This document shows, piece by piece, positions 9,440 to 22,150 of a stretch of 64,000 nt of DNA; the first letter of the stretch is position 1, and each line of letters begins with the position of its first letter. Origin of the DNA: Verminephrobacter eiseniae EF01-2 (GTDB lineage: Bacteria > Pseudomonadota > Gammaproteobacteria > Burkholderiales > Burkholderiaceae_C). Under the pieces are notes generated by a model. That model was not told where the DNA came from, made no database searches, and saw only the letters and a list, made by a program, of their open reading frames with translations. The stretch covers positions 5,072,501 to 5,136,500 of the forward strand of contig NC_008786.1 of assembly GCF_000015565.1 (NCBI RefSeq). Direction: 5' to 3'. The translations under genes and the position numbers were made by a program.

Positions 9440-10398
9440 AGAACGCCACGCCCGTCATCGCCATCCACGGCGGCGCCGGCACCATCAGCACCTCGACGAC
9501 CAGCCCCGAGCAGGCGCAGGCGTATCACGATGCGCTGCAGACGGTCGTGCGCGCCGCGCAGGCCGCGCTGCTCGAGGGCTTGTCGGCGCTCGACGCCACC
9601 TGCCTCGCGGTCGAGATGCTCGAAGACTGCCCGCTCTTCAATGCCGGCTACGGCGCGGTGTTCACGCACGAAGAAACGCACGAGCTCGACGCGGCCGTGA
9701 TGGACGGCGCCACGCTCGCGGCCGGCGCCATTGCCGGCGTGAGCCACGTGCGCCACCCGGTGCGCGCCGCGCGCGCCGTGCTCGAAGACGGCGCCCACGT
9801 GCTGCTGGCCGGCGCGGGCGCCGAGGCCTTCGCGCGCGACCGCGGCCTGGAGATGGTCGAGCCCTTTTTCTTCTCGACCGACGCACGCCGCCAGCAGTTG
9901 TACCGCGTGCGCGACACGGGCCGCGTGGTCACCGACCACGAAGGCGCCGCCATGACCAAGCCGCCGCTGGACGAAGACAAGAAGTTCGGCACCGTCGGCG
10001 CCGTGGCGCTCGACATGCATGGCCACCTGGCCGCCGCCACCTCGACCGGCGGCATGACCAACAAGCGCGTCGGCCGCGTCGGCGATTCACCGCTCATCGG
10101 CTCCGGCACCTACGCCGACGACCGCAGCGCCGCCATCTCGTGCACCGGCAGCGGCGAAATGTTCATCCGCGTCGCGGCTGCGCACGACATCTGCGCGCGC
10201 ATGGCCTACGGCGGCGCCACGCTCGAAGCGGCCACGCACGCCGTGGTGCACGGCTCGCTGCCCGCCATCGGCGGCCCCGGCGGGCTGATCGCCGTCGACC
10301 GCCACGGCAACCTGAGCCTGGCCTTCAACACCGAAGGCATGTACCGCGGCCACGCGCGCGGCGACGCAGCGCCGGTGACGGCCATCTTCGCAGCATGA
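9436..10398 (+). CDS. iaaA: Isoaspartyl peptidase / L-asparaginase (Ntn hydrolase)
   Basis: The 320-residue product is a plant-type asparaginase/isoaspartyl dipeptidase that cleaves itself into alpha and beta subunits. The cleavage site is Gly185-Thr186 in KKFGTVGAV, and Thr becomes the N-terminal nucleophile. Conserved blocks include IAIHGGAG at the N-terminus, FNAGYGAVFT, STGGMTNKRVGRVGDSP and SCTGSGE. It releases aspartate from isoaspartyl dipeptides and asparagine. In E. coli iaaA likewise precedes gsiABCD, and here too it is followed by the ABC importer. The start overlaps the regulator stop codon, indicating translational coupling. Confidence 0.93.
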   Translation: MKNATPVIAIHGGAGTISTSTTSPEQAQAYHDALQTVVRAAQAALLEGLSALDATCLAVEMLEDCPLFNAGYGAVFTHEETHELDAAVMDGATLAAGAIAGVSHVRHPVRAARAVLEDGAHVLLAGAGAEAFARDRGLEMVEPFFFSTDARRQQLYRVRDTGRVVTDHEGAAMTKPPLDEDKKFGTVGAVALDMHGHLAAATSTGGMTNKRVGRVGDSPLIGSGTYADDRSAAISCTGSGEMFIRVAAAHDICARMAYGGATLEAATHAVVHGSLPAIGGPGGLIAVDRHGNLSLAFNTEGMYRGHARGDAAPVTAIFAA

Positions 10399-10550
10399 AG
10401 CACACCCCCAGTCTTCGCGCACTTCGTGTCGCTTCGCCACCCCCCTCGCCGGGGGCAGCACCAGCGGCCCGGCAAAGCCGGTTCTGCGGTGTTCCGCGCA
10501 AAGACCGTGGCACCAGCTCGCGCCACTGACCGCTTTCTCTTTCCGAGCCC

Positions 10551-12428
<1,878 letters not shown>

Positions 12429-12492
12429 TTCCGAACCGTTTTTTCACCGCAGGCCCCCTGCATTTTTTCCACGAACCGACTGGAGTTCTTCC

Positions 12493-14046
12493 ATGAAGCA
12501 ATCTTCTTTCTCCATGCGCTGGGCATCCGCACTGCTGGGCCTGGCCGCGCTCGCCGCCTCGGGCTCGGCACTGGCTGCCAAAGACGTGGTGCTGGCCATC
12601 GGCTACCAGCCGGAAACGCTGGACCCGTACAACACCAACACGACCATCACCACGGCCGTGACCAAGACCTTCTACGAAGGCCTGTTCCAGTTCGACAAGG
12701 ACCTGAAGGTGCAGAACGCGCTCGCCGAGGGCTACGAGGTCTCCAAGGACGGCCTGGTCTACACCATCGGGCTGCGCAGCGGCGTCAAGTTCCACGACGG
12801 CACCGACTTCAACGCCGAAGCCGTGAAGGTCACGCTCGACCGCGTGCTGAACCAGGACAACAAGCTGCTGCGCCGCAACCAGTTCAACCGCGTCGGCAAG
12901 GTCGAGGCGCTGAATCCGAGCACCGTGCGCATCACGCTCAAGGAGCCCTTCGGCCCCTTCATCCACTCGCTGGCCCACGCCTCGGCCGCGATGATCTCGC
13001 CGGCCGCGCTCAAGAAGTGGGGCAACAAGGACATCGCCTTCCACCCCGTGGGCACAGGCCCCTTCGAGTTCGTCGAGTGGAAGCAGACCGACGCGGTCAA
13101 GGCCAAGAAGTTCGACGGCTACTGGAAGAAGGGCTTTCCGAAGATCGACAACCTGCAGTGGAAGCCGGTGCTCGAAAACAACACGCGCGCCGCGATGCTG
13201 CAGACCGGCGAAGCCGACTTTGCCTTCCCCATTCCCTACGAGCAGGCCGAGCTGCTGAAGAAGAGCGACAGGCTCGAAGTGATGGCATCGCCCTCGATCA
13301 TCATGCGCTTCCTGGCCTTCAACATGCTGCAAAAGCCGTATGACAACCCGAAGGTGCGCGAAGCCATCGGCTACGCCATCAACAAGGAAGCGCTGGCCAA
13401 GGTGGCCTTCGGCGGCTATGCGATTCCTGCGCAAGGCGTGCTGCCCCAGGGCGTGAAGTTCGCCGAAAAGATGGCGCCCATTCCCTACGACGTGAAGAAG
13501 GCCAAGGCCCTGCTGGCCGAAGCCGGCTACCCGAATGGCTTCGAGTCGGTGCTGTGGGGCGCCTACAACAACACGACCAGCCAGAAGACGATCCAGTTCG
13601 TGCAGCAGCAGCTCGCACAGGTGGGCATCAAGCTGCAGGTGCAGGCGCTCGAAGTGGGCCAGCGCACCGAGATGGTCGAAGCCTGGCCCGATCCGAAGAC
13701 GGCCAAGGTGCGCATGTACTACACGGGCTGGTCGTCGTCCACGGGTGAAGCCGACTGGGGTCTGCGCCCGCTGTTCGCCTCCGAATCGTGGGCGCCGAAG
13801 CTCAACAACATGTCTTTCTACAAGAGCGACGTGGTCGACAACGCACTCGCCAAGGCGCTGATCACGGTGGACGACAAGGAAAAGGCCGCGCTCTACAAGA
13901 CCGCGCAGGAAGAGATCCGCAAGGACCTGCCGCGCGTGCCGCTGGTCACCGAGCAGAACCTGTCGGCGCACGCCAAGCGCCTGTCGGGTGTCTACGTCAT
14001 GCCTGACGCGAACATCAACTTCGACGCGATTGCCGTGTCGAACTGA
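12493..14046 (+). CDS. gsiB: Peptide/glutathione ABC importer periplasmic binding protein
   Basis: The product is 517 residues and belongs to SBP family 5 (DppA/OppA/GsiB). A Sec signal peptide is clear: [10 protein letters not shown], a hydrophobic core, then cleavage after ASGSALA. The mature protein starts [18 protein letters not shown] and has the family block [20 protein letters not shown]. The ATG at 12493 is preceded by a TGGAG ribosome site; the open frame starts earlier but would destroy the signal peptide. It should bind glutathione or short peptides, possibly isoaspartyl or D-amino-acid peptides given the peptidases in the operon. Confidence 0.92.
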   Translation: MKQSSFSMRWASALLGLAALAASGSALAAKDVVLAIGYQPETLDPYNTNTTITTAVTKTFYEGLFQFDKDLKVQNALAEGYEVSKDGLVYTIGLRSGVKFHDGTDFNAEAVKVTLDRVLNQDNKLLRRNQFNRVGKVEALNPSTVRITLKEPFGPFIHSLAHASAAMISPAALKKWGNKDIAFHPVGTGPFEFVEWKQTDAVKAKKFDGYWKKGFPKIDNLQWKPVLENNTRAAMLQTGEADFAFPIPYEQAELLKKSDRLEVMASPSIIMRFLAFNMLQKPYDNPKVREAIGYAINKEALAKVAFGGYAIPAQGVLPQGVKFAEKMAPIPYDVKKAKALLAEAGYPNGFESVLWGAYNNTTSQKTIQFVQQQLAQVGIKLQVQALEVGQRTEMVEAWPDPKTAKVRMYYTGWSSSTGEADWGLRPLFASESWAPKLNNMSFYKSDVVDNALAKALITVDDKEKAALYKTAQEEIRKDLPRVPLVTEQNLSAHAKRLSGVYVMPDANINFDAIAVSN

Positions 14047-14126
14047 TCGCCGGTTCCTCGTTTTCTGATGGATTGTCCGGCCGGCGGCGGCACTGTGCCA
14101 CCGCCCGCACGCGACATCTGCACCCC

Positions 14127-15047
14127 ATGCTGAATTACTTTCTCAAACGCCTGCTGGGCCTGATCCCGACACTGCTCATCGTGGCCGTGCTGGTGTTCCT
14201 GTTCGTCCACATGCTCCCCGGCGACCCGGCGCGCCTTGCCGCCGGCCAGGGCGCCGACGAGCAGACCGTGGCCATGGTGCGCGCGGAGCTCGGGCTGGAC
14301 AAGCCGCTGCTGCAGCAGTTCGTGGGCTTCTTCAGCCACATGCTGCAAGGCGACTTCGGCACCTCGATCCGCACGCGGCGGCCGGTGTCGACGGAGATCG
14401 GCGAGCGTTTCTTTCCGACGGTGATGCTGACCATCACCAGCATGGTGTGGGCGGTGATCTTCGGCATGGGCATCGGCATCATCTCGGCCGTGTACCGCAA
14501 CCAATGGCCCGACCGCATCGGCATGACGCTGGCGGTGTCGGGCATCTCCTTTCCTGCATTTGCATTGGGCATGCTGCTGATGCAGATCTTCTCGGTGCAA
14601 CTCGGCTGGCTGCCCACGGTGGGCGCCGCGACCTGGAAGCACTACATCCTGCCCTCGATCACGCTGGGCGCGGCCGTAGCGGCCGTGATGGCCCGCTTCA
14701 CGCGCGCCTCGTTCGTCGAAGTGATCCAGGAAGATTTCGTGCGCACCGCGCGCGCCAAGGGTGTGCGCGAATCCAGCGTGGTGTTCAAGCACACGCTGCG
14801 CAATGCGCTGATACCGGTGGTCACGATGATGGGCCTGCAGTTCGGCTTTCTGCTGGGCGGCTCGATCCTCGTGGAGGCGGTGTTCAACTGGCCCGGCCTG
14901 GGCCGCCTGCTGGTCGATGCCGTGCAGATGCGTGACTACCCGGTGATCCAGACGCTGGTGCTGCTGTTCTCGCTCGAATTCATCCTGATCAACCTCGTGG
15001 TCGATGTGCTGTACGGCCTCATCAACCCGACCATCCGCTACAAGTGA
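14127..15047 (+). CDS. gsiC: Peptide/glutathione ABC importer permease 1
   Basis: This 306-residue inner-membrane permease of the DppB/GsiC type has an N-terminal helix ([20 protein letters not shown]), the usual [12 protein letters not shown] periplasmic start, six predicted helices and the ATPase-contact EAA loop ([26 protein letters not shown]). The start at 14127 fits the family N-terminus; upstream codons in the same frame do not. It is followed 10 bp later by the second permease, and the two would form the heterodimeric channel. Confidence 0.92.
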   Translation: MLNYFLKRLLGLIPTLLIVAVLVFLFVHMLPGDPARLAAGQGADEQTVAMVRAELGLDKPLLQQFVGFFSHMLQGDFGTSIRTRRPVSTEIGERFFPTVMLTITSMVWAVIFGMGIGIISAVYRNQWPDRIGMTLAVSGISFPAFALGMLLMQIFSVQLGWLPTVGAATWKHYILPSITLGAAVAAVMARFTRASFVEVIQEDFVRTARAKGVRESSVVFKHTLRNALIPVVTMMGLQFGFLLGGSILVEAVFNWPGLGRLLVDAVQMRDYPVIQTLVLLFSLEFILINLVVDVLYGLINPTIRYK

Positions 15048-15057
15048 GCACGCAGCC

Positions 15058-15984
15058 ATGACGCAAGATTCCGGCGTGCCTGCCGAATCCATCGTTCCTC
15101 TTTCTCCTGTCGCCGTGGGGCAAACCGCGGGCAAGGTCCGCACGCCCTGGGGCGAATGCTGGCGCCGCTTCAAGAAGCAGCCCGTGGGCATCGTGGCAGC
15201 CATCTTCGTGGGGCTGCTGGTGTGCATCGCGGTGATCGCACCATGGATCGCGCCCTTCGACCCCGAGAACTTCTTCGACTACGACACGCTGAACAGCGGG
15301 CCTTCGGCCACGCACTGGTTCGGCGTCGATCCGCTGGGCCGCGACATCTTCAGCCGCATCCTGGCGGGCACGCGCATCTCGCTGGCAGCCGGCTTTTTGT
15401 CGGTGCTGGTGGGCGGCATCATCGGCACGGCCTTCGGCCTGCTGGCGGGCTACTACGAAGGCTGGTGGGACCGCATCGTGATGCGCATCTCGGACGTGCT
15501 GTTCGCCTTCCCCGGCATCCTGCTGGCGCTGGGCGTGGTGGCCATCCTGGGCAGCAGCATGACCAACGTGGTGGTGGCGGTGGCGGTGTTCAGCGTGCCG
15601 GCCTTTGCGCGCCTGGTGCGCGGCAACACGCTGGTGCTCAAGCAGCAGACCTACATCGAGGCCGAGCGCAGCATCGGCGCGTCCGACTGGACCATCATCG
15701 TGCGGCACATCCTGCCGGGCACGATCTCGTCGATCGTCGTGTACTTCTCGATGCGCGTGGGCACCTCGATCATCACGGCGGCCAGCCTGTCGTTTCTGGG
15801 CATGGGCGCACAGCCGCCGACGCCCGAGTGGGGCGCGATGCTCAACGAAGCCCGTGCCGACATGGTGACCTCGCCGCACGTGGCGCTGTTCCCGAGCCTG
15901 GCCATCTTCTTGACCGTGCTGGCCTTCAACCTGCTGGGCGACGCCCTGCGCGACGCGCTCGATCCGAAGATCGAGCGCCAGTAA
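15058..15984 (+). CDS. gsiD: Peptide/glutathione ABC importer permease 2
   Basis: The product is a 308-residue DppC/GsiD-type permease. It has the OppC N-terminal domain ([21 protein letters not shown]), the periplasmic [21 protein letters not shown] motif characteristic of the subfamily, and an EAA loop ([23 protein letters not shown]). It pairs with GsiC and is powered by GsiA. The gene lies 25 bp before the P1 peptidase gene, so importer and peptidases are likely co-transcribed. Confidence 0.92.
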   Translation: MTQDSGVPAESIVPLSPVAVGQTAGKVRTPWGECWRRFKKQPVGIVAAIFVGLLVCIAVIAPWIAPFDPENFFDYDTLNSGPSATHWFGVDPLGRDIFSRILAGTRISLAAGFLSVLVGGIIGTAFGLLAGYYEGWWDRIVMRISDVLFAFPGILLALGVVAILGSSMTNVVVAVAVFSVPAFARLVRGNTLVLKQQTYIEAERSIGASDWTIIVRHILPGTISSIVVYFSMRVGTSIITAASLSFLGMGAQPPTPEWGAMLNEARADMVTSPHVALFPSLAIFLTVLAFNLLGDALRDALDPKIERQ

Positions 15985-16009
15985 GTTCTTCGTTCTTCTT
16001 TCTCGCTTC

Positions 16010-17074
16010 ATGGCCTCGACGACCTCCCTGCCCTTCATCGGCACCCTCCCTGCGGGCACGCGCGACGCCATCACCGACGTCGCGGGCGTCACGGTTGGCC
16101 ACCGCACGCTGGCCGACGGCCCGGTGCAGACCGGCGTGACCGTGATCCGTCCGCACGCGGGCGACCCGTTCCGCGACAAGGTGCCGGCCGCAGCCGTGGT
16201 GCTCAACGGTTTCGGCAAGAGCGTGGGGCTGGTGCAACTGGCCGAACTCGGCGTGCTGGAAACGCCCATCGCGCTGACCAACACCTTCTCGGTCGGCACC
16301 GTGGCGACAGCGCAGATCCGCGCGTGCGCGGCGGCCAACCCCGAGACCGGCCGCACGCTGCCCGCCGTGAACCCGCTGGTCTTCGAGTGCAACGACGGTT
16401 TTCTCAACGACATCCAGCGGCTCGCCGTGACCGAGGCCGACTATCTGCAGGCACTGGCCGCCACCGATGCGGACTTTGCGCAGGGCTCGGTCGGCGCGGG
16501 GCGCGGCATGTCGAGCTTTCAACTGAAGGGCGGCATCGGCAGTGCGTCGCGCCGCGTGGCGATAGTCGACGGCACGACCTGCACGGTCGGCGCGCTGGTG
16601 CTGGCGAACTACGGGCGCCAGCCGCAACTGGTGCTGGCCGGGCATGCAGTGGGCGAAAAGCTCGCAGCACTGCAGCAAGCATCGAAGGAAGCGTCGGAGC
16701 CCGAGCAGGGCTCGATCATCATCGTCGTCGCCACCGATGCACCGCTCGACGCGCGCCAGTTGCGCCGCCTCGCACTGCGCGCCGGCGCGGGGCTGGCCCG
16801 CACCGGTTCGGTCTTCGGCCACGGCAGCGGCGACCTGGTGCTGGCTTTCTCTACCGCCTACACCGTGCCCGACCGCGCCGACCGCCCCATGCCGGCCGTC
16901 GCGATGCTGCACGACACGCTGCTCGACGGGCTGTTCCAGGCCGCAGCCGACAGCACCGAGCAGGCTATTTTTCATGCGCTGTGGCGCGCCACGCCCGTCA
17001 CGGGGCGCGACGGCAACCACCGCGCTGCGCTCGGCGAACTGCTGCCGGCGTCTTCCCTTTCACCTCTCGTTTAG
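16010..17074 (+). CDS. P1 family self-processing aminopeptidase (DmpA-like, Ntn fold)
   Basis: This 354-residue protein is a DmpA-type peptidase (MEROPS S58/P1). The self-cleavage and nucleophile site Gly234-Ser235 lies in EQGSIIIVVATDAPL, as in DmpA. Other family blocks are NGFGKSVGLVQLAELG, TNTFSVGT, ECNDGFLND and GHGSGDLVLAFST. Family members cleave N-terminal L- or D-residues from short amides and beta-peptides. Its place directly after gsiD suggests it processes imported peptides in the cytoplasm. No signal peptide is seen. Confidence 0.9.
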   Translation: MASTTSLPFIGTLPAGTRDAITDVAGVTVGHRTLADGPVQTGVTVIRPHAGDPFRDKVPAAAVVLNGFGKSVGLVQLAELGVLETPIALTNTFSVGTVATAQIRACAAANPETGRTLPAVNPLVFECNDGFLNDIQRLAVTEADYLQALAATDADFAQGSVGAGRGMSSFQLKGGIGSASRRVAIVDGTTCTVGALVLANYGRQPQLVLAGHAVGEKLAALQQASKEASEPEQGSIIIVVATDAPLDARQLRRLALRAGAGLARTGSVFGHGSGDLVLAFSTAYTVPDRADRPMPAVAMLHDTLLDGLFQAAADSTEQAIFHALWRATPVTGRDGNHRAALGELLPASSLSPLV

Positions 17075-17087
17075 AAAACACACGCTC

Positions 17088-17909
17088 ATGAAAGTCCTGA
17101 TCTCCACCGACATCGAAGGCGTGGCGGGCGTCTACCACCACGAGCAGACACGCCAGGGCAACCCCGAATACGAACGCGCGCGCGTGCTGATGGCACACGA
17201 GGCCAACGCCGCGATTGCCGGCGCCTTCGACGCCGGCGCCACCGAGGTGCTGGTGAACGACTCGCACGGCGGCTTTCGCAACATGCCGCCCGACATGCTC
17301 GACGCACGCGCCCGTGTCGTGCAGGGCAAGCCGCGCTACCTGAGCATGGTGGCCGGCGTGGAAGAAGACGGTGTGCAGGCGCTCTGCATGCTCGGCTACC
17401 ACTCGCGCGCGCAAGGCCGCGGCATCCTCGCGCACACGATCAACGGCTTTGCCTTTGCGGGCATCCGCTTTGGCGATCAGGAACTGGGCGAGGCCGGGAT
17501 CTACGGCGCGCTGGCCGGCGCGTACGGCGTGCCCGTGGTGATGGGCAGCGGCGACGACATGTTCATCGCCGAGAACCGCGCGCTCTTTCCGCACGCGACC
17601 TTCGTGCAGACCAAGAAGGCGACGGGCTTCAACAGCGGCGTGTCGCTCTCGTCGGAGCAATCGCGCCAGGCGATCCGTGCCGGCGTGATCGAAGCGCTGG
17701 CCGCGCGTGCCAATGCACGTCCGCTGGTCTTCAAGGGCCCGCAGGTGGTCACGCTGCGCACCCAGTCGCCGATGATGGCCGACCTGTTCTGCCAATGGCC
17801 GAGCTTCGAGCGCGTCGACGGCGTCACGCTGCGTTTCAGTGCTGACACGGTGGAAGCAGCCGTGCGCGTGCTGAACTGCTGCTCGGCGATGTCGTCGATG
17901 CTGCGCTGA
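17088..17909 (+). CDS. M55 family D-aminopeptidase (DppA-like)
   Basis: The 273-residue product has the M55 zinc-site pattern: Asp8 and Glu10 in STDIEGVAGV, His60 in VNDSHGG, His105 in MLGYHS, His116 in LAHTING and an acidic residue in QELGEAG. DppA of Bacillus hydrolyses D-Ala-D-Ala and other D-residue peptides as a self-compartmentalised decamer. Here it closes the operon 13 bp after the P1 peptidase. Isoaspartyl peptidase, P1 aminopeptidase and D-aminopeptidase together suggest a set for non-standard peptides such as damaged proteins or cell-wall fragments. Confidence 0.92.
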   Translation: MKVLISTDIEGVAGVYHHEQTRQGNPEYERARVLMAHEANAAIAGAFDAGATEVLVNDSHGGFRNMPPDMLDARARVVQGKPRYLSMVAGVEEDGVQALCMLGYHSRAQGRGILAHTINGFAFAGIRFGDQELGEAGIYGALAGAYGVPVVMGSGDDMFIAENRALFPHATFVQTKKATGFNSGVSLSSEQSRQAIRAGVIEALAARANARPLVFKGPQVVTLRTQSPMMADLFCQWPSFERVDGVTLRFSADTVEAAVRVLNCCSAMSSMLR

Positions 17910-17921
17910 AGCCGCAGCTTC

Positions 17922-18087
17922 TCAGAAGGTGCGAATGAATCCGGCGTGGCCGAGCAGCCCGCCCAGGCGCGTCCCCTCAAGGCGCAAAGCGCAGCCATAG
18001 CTCGGGCTATGGCGAGCATTTGCAACGCCGAGGGGGCGTGCCTGGGCGGGATGGGCGGGCATGGCGGCTTCGTTCACACCTTCTCAG
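17922..18087. repeat. 166-bp palindromic element downstream of the M55 gene, core related to the MITE family
   Basis: The left end (TCAGAAGGTGCGAATGAA) and the reverse complement of the right end (TGAGAAGGTGTGAACGAA) are near-identical, and the similarity runs inward through CCGCCCAGGC, giving one long imperfect hairpin. The centre (17979-18030) resembles the centre of the 160-bp MITE family: AAGGCGCA, GCGCAGCC, a CCATAGC/GCTATGG hairpin and TGCAACGCCG in the same order. The element fills the interval between the M55 gene and fumC (convergent genes). No gene lies in 17910-18248. Confidence 0.7.
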
Positions 18088-18248
18088 GGCAGCGCGCGCG
18101 CTGGCCGGGATTTTCTCCGTCGCAGTCGGCCTGATGCTGCACAGCCGCGACAACATGTCCATTGTTCTTGACCTGGCGCTTGCCGTGTGCGGCGGCATCG
18201 TCGCGCTGGCTGGATTTGCTCACGGCTTGGCGCGCCGAGGGACGCAGT

Positions 18249-19649
<1,401 letters not shown>

Positions 19650-19653
19650 CCCA

Positions 19654-20643
19654 TCAGTCCAGGGAGATGTGCGCCTTGGCCGCCACGGCCTTCCAGCGCA
19701 TCACCTCCGCCTCGGTGTGCTTTCCGAGTGCGCTGCCGGTGTACTGCTCGGGCGGCAGCATCTGTATCGCCTGCTCGGCGAGCCGGTCGGTGAACGCCTT
19801 GTCGCGCATCACTTTCAGATACGCCTGCTGCACCTTGTCGAGCACGGCTTGCGGCGTTCCCTTGGGCGCGTAGATGCCGTACCAGGTGGAAGCCTCGAAG
19901 CCGGGCAGGACGGTTTCTCCGAGCGTGGGCACGTCCTTCAGTTGCGCCAGCCTGGCCTTGGACGTCACGGCCAGTGCCCGGACCTTGGCCTCCTCGATCT
20001 GCGGCAGGGCGGTATTGGTCTGATCGAAGATGCCGTCGACCTGGCCGCCGATCACGTCGACCAACGCCGGCCCCGCGCCCTTGTATGGAACCTGCGAAAT
20101 CTTGATGCCGGCCGAGGCGGCGAACAAGGCGGCGATGAGGTGCGAGCTCGAGCCGACACCGGCGTTGCTGATGAAGAGTTTGTCGGGATTGGCCTTGCCG
20201 AAGCCGACCAGCGCCTCGATGTCCTTGGCGGGATGCTCCTTGCGCACCATCAGCACCAGCGGCGTGTCCGGAAAGCGAAACACCGGCGCGAAGTCCTTGA
20301 CCGGGTCGTAGGCGAGCTTCTTGTAGAGCGCGGGGGCTGCGCCCATGTAGCCCATGTGCCCGACGAGCATGGTGTAGCCGTCGGCCGCCGCACGCGATGC
20401 CTTCGCGGTGCCCACCGTGCCACCCGCGCCCGGTGCGTTGTCGATGATGATCGGCTGGCCCAGCCCGCGCGCCACCCTGTCCGCCATGGCCCGCGCCAGC
20501 GCATCCGTGGGCCCCCCTGCGGCGAAAGGCACGACCCAGGTCACCGGTCGGGCCGGGTAGGCCTGGGCGCACGCGCCATGCGCGGCGGCGGCAAAGGCCA
20601 CGGCCAGCAGCGCGCGGGCTGCCAGCTTCTTCATGTCGGTCAT
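19654..20643 (-). CDS. Bug family tripartite tricarboxylate transporter binding protein (TctC-like)
   Basis: This 329-residue periplasmic protein has a signal peptide (MKKLAARALLAVAFAAAAHGACAQ in two parts: a basic start, then a hydrophobic stretch). The mature part shows the Bug pattern: YPARPVTWVVPFAAGGPTD, GQPIIIDNAPGAGG, ADGYTMLVG and VPYKGAGPALVDVIGGQVD. Bug proteins bind small carboxylates for TctAB or for signalling. No TctA or TctB gene is in the window. It lies between the PcaB-like lyase and fumC on one transcript, so it may bind the compound this set degrades. Confidence 0.9.
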   Translation of the reverse strand: MTDMKKLAARALLAVAFAAAAHGACAQAYPARPVTWVVPFAAGGPTDALARAMADRVARGLGQPIIIDNAPGAGGTVGTAKASRAAADGYTMLVGHMGYMGAAPALYKKLAYDPVKDFAPVFRFPDTPLVLMVRKEHPAKDIEALVGFGKANPDKLFISNAGVGSSSHLIAALFAASAGIKISQVPYKGAGPALVDVIGGQVDGIFDQTNTALPQIEEAKVRALAVTSKARLAQLKDVPTLGETVLPGFEASTWYGIYAPKGTPQAVLDKVQQAYLKVMRDKAFTDRLAEQAIQMLPPEQYTGSALGKHTEAEVMRWKAVAAKAHISLD

Positions 20644-20680
20644 CTGTCTGTCTCCTTGGCGGGTGGTGGTTCGCGGCGAC

Positions 20681-22057
20681 TCAGGCCGTCACTTGGGCAG
20701 ACCGCGCGATCGCGCGGTCCACCATCTGCGGCGCGAGCCCGAGGTAGTTGACGGGGTCGGTCAGGCGCTCGATCGCGGCGCGGTCGAAATGCGCCGTGAC
20801 CTCGGGCAATGCCGCCAACGCTTCTGCCAGCGTGCCGCCTTTTTCGTTGACCGTGCGGCAGGCGTCGTAGACCACGTCGTGCGCCTGCTGGCGACCGATG
20901 TGGGGCGCCATACCCATCATTACCGCCTCGGCCACGATGAGGCCGCGGCTGATGCCCAGGTTGTGCTTCATGCGCGGTGCATCGACGATCAGCCCGCCGA
21001 GCGCGAACCTGGCCTGGTGCAGCGCGCCGGCCGTGAGAATGAAGCTCTCGGGAATCGCGATCCACTCGGCATGCCAGGGGCCAGTGGCGCGCTCGAAGTC
21101 CTGCACCATCGCGTCGACCATGAGCCCGGCATGCTGGCGCACCGCCTTCGAGGCCGCGAGCATCAGCTCGCTGGAGATCGGATTGCGCTTCTGCGGCATG
21201 GTGCTGCTCGCGCCGCGGCCTTTGACAAAGGGCTCGTAGACCTCGGCAAACTCTGTCGAGGCCATGATCATGATGTCCAGGGCGATCTTGCCCAGCGATC
21301 CGGTCACAAGCGCCAACAGGTTCACCGCCTCGGCGAAACCATCGCGTGCCACGTGCCAGGTGGTGGCGGGCACGCCAAGTTTCAGTTCCTCGGCCATCGC
21401 CGCCTGCACCTCGAAGCCCTTGTCGCCCAGCGAAGCCAGCGTGCCGGCGGCGCCCGCGAACTCGACCACGGCCACGCGCGGACGCAGCTCGGCCAGGCGC
21501 TGCTGGTGGCGATCGAACATCGCGAGCCAGATCGCGGCCTTGTAGCCGAAGGTCACGGGCAGCGCCTGCTGCAGGTGGGTGCGCCCGGCCATCGGCGTGT
21601 CGCGGTGCTTGCGCGCGAGGTCCGCGAGGATGCCGCGCAGGTCGCGGATCTGCGCATCGATGACATCGAGCGCGTCGCGCACCTGCAGCGCCACGGCCGT
21701 GTCCATGATGTCCTGCGTGGTCGCGCCCCAGTGCACGTAGCGGCCCGCGTCGCCGCACATCGCCACCAACTGGTGCACGAGCGGCAGGATGGGGTAGCCG
21801 ACGATGTCGGTCTCATGGCGCATGTGATCGAAATCGATGCGCCCGATGCGCGATTCGCGCGCGATGGTCTCGGCCGCGTCGGCGGGGATCACACCTGCCT
21901 TGGCCTCGGCCCGCGCCAGCGCGACTTCGGCGTCGATGTAGCGCTGGATCAGCGCGTGGTCGGAGAACAGCGCGCGCATCTGCGCCGTGCCGAAGGCGTC
22001 ACGAAAAAGGATCGAATCGACGACGGTGCTGGCCATCGGGATGGAGGCGGAAGGCAT
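20681..22057 (-). CDS. Fumarase/aspartase superfamily lyase, PcaB-like (3-carboxy-cis,cis-muconate cycloisomerase type)
   Basis: The 458-residue enzyme has the superfamily blocks HWGATTQDIMDTAVAL, GRTHLQQALPVTFGYKAA and STMPQKRNPISSE. The TTQDIMDTA version and the length fit PcaB and related cycloisomerases, but adenylosuccinate lyase-like or argininosuccinate-like lyases share these motifs. With no other protocatechuate genes nearby, the natural substrate may be another succinyl adduct that yields fumarate, which the adjacent FumC would then consume. It is the first gene after the GntR operator. Start at 22057; an ATG at 22036 is possible. Confidence 0.8.
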   Translation of the reverse strand: MPSASIPMASTVVDSILFRDAFGTAQMRALFSDHALIQRYIDAEVALARAEAKAGVIPADAAETIARESRIGRIDFDHMRHETDIVGYPILPLVHQLVAMCGDAGRYVHWGATTQDIMDTAVALQVRDALDVIDAQIRDLRGILADLARKHRDTPMAGRTHLQQALPVTFGYKAAIWLAMFDRHQQRLAELRPRVAVVEFAGAAGTLASLGDKGFEVQAAMAEELKLGVPATTWHVARDGFAEAVNLLALVTGSLGKIALDIMIMASTEFAEVYEPFVKGRGASSTMPQKRNPISSELMLAASKAVRQHAGLMVDAMVQDFERATGPWHAEWIAIPESFILTAGALHQARFALGGLIVDAPRMKHNLGISRGLIVAEAVMMGMAPHIGRQQAHDVVYDACRTVNEKGGTLAEALAALPEVTAHFDRAAIERLTDPVNYLGLAPQMVDRAIARSAQVTA

Positions 22058-22068
22058 GCATGGATCTT

Positions 22069-22110
22069 CATATGTTCGGACATATTTACTTTAATATGTC
22101 CGAACATATG
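22069..22110. promoter_or_regulatory. Perfect inverted repeat, candidate GntR operator between divergent genes
   Basis: CATATGTTCGGACATATT and its exact reverse complement AATATGTCCGAACATATG are separated by 6 bp. Each arm also contains the near-palindromic half ATGTTCGGACAT. The repeat lies between the divergent lyase and GntR genes (22057 and 22151), so one regulator could control both directions by binding two adjacent sites. Confidence 0.75.
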
Positions 22111-22150
22111 GACGATGCGCGTTTACCCTTGGGTCACAATCACGGCCAAG

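Noticed and set aside
10399..10550. GC-rich hairpin between iaaA and gsiA as a terminator
   Set aside because: There is no T-run, and the genes on both sides belong to one functional operon.
20633..22150. Very long plus-strand open frame upstream of the GntR start
   Set aside because: It is antisense to the PcaB-like lyase, has no domain of its own, and only its last 243 codons (the GntR gene) are real.
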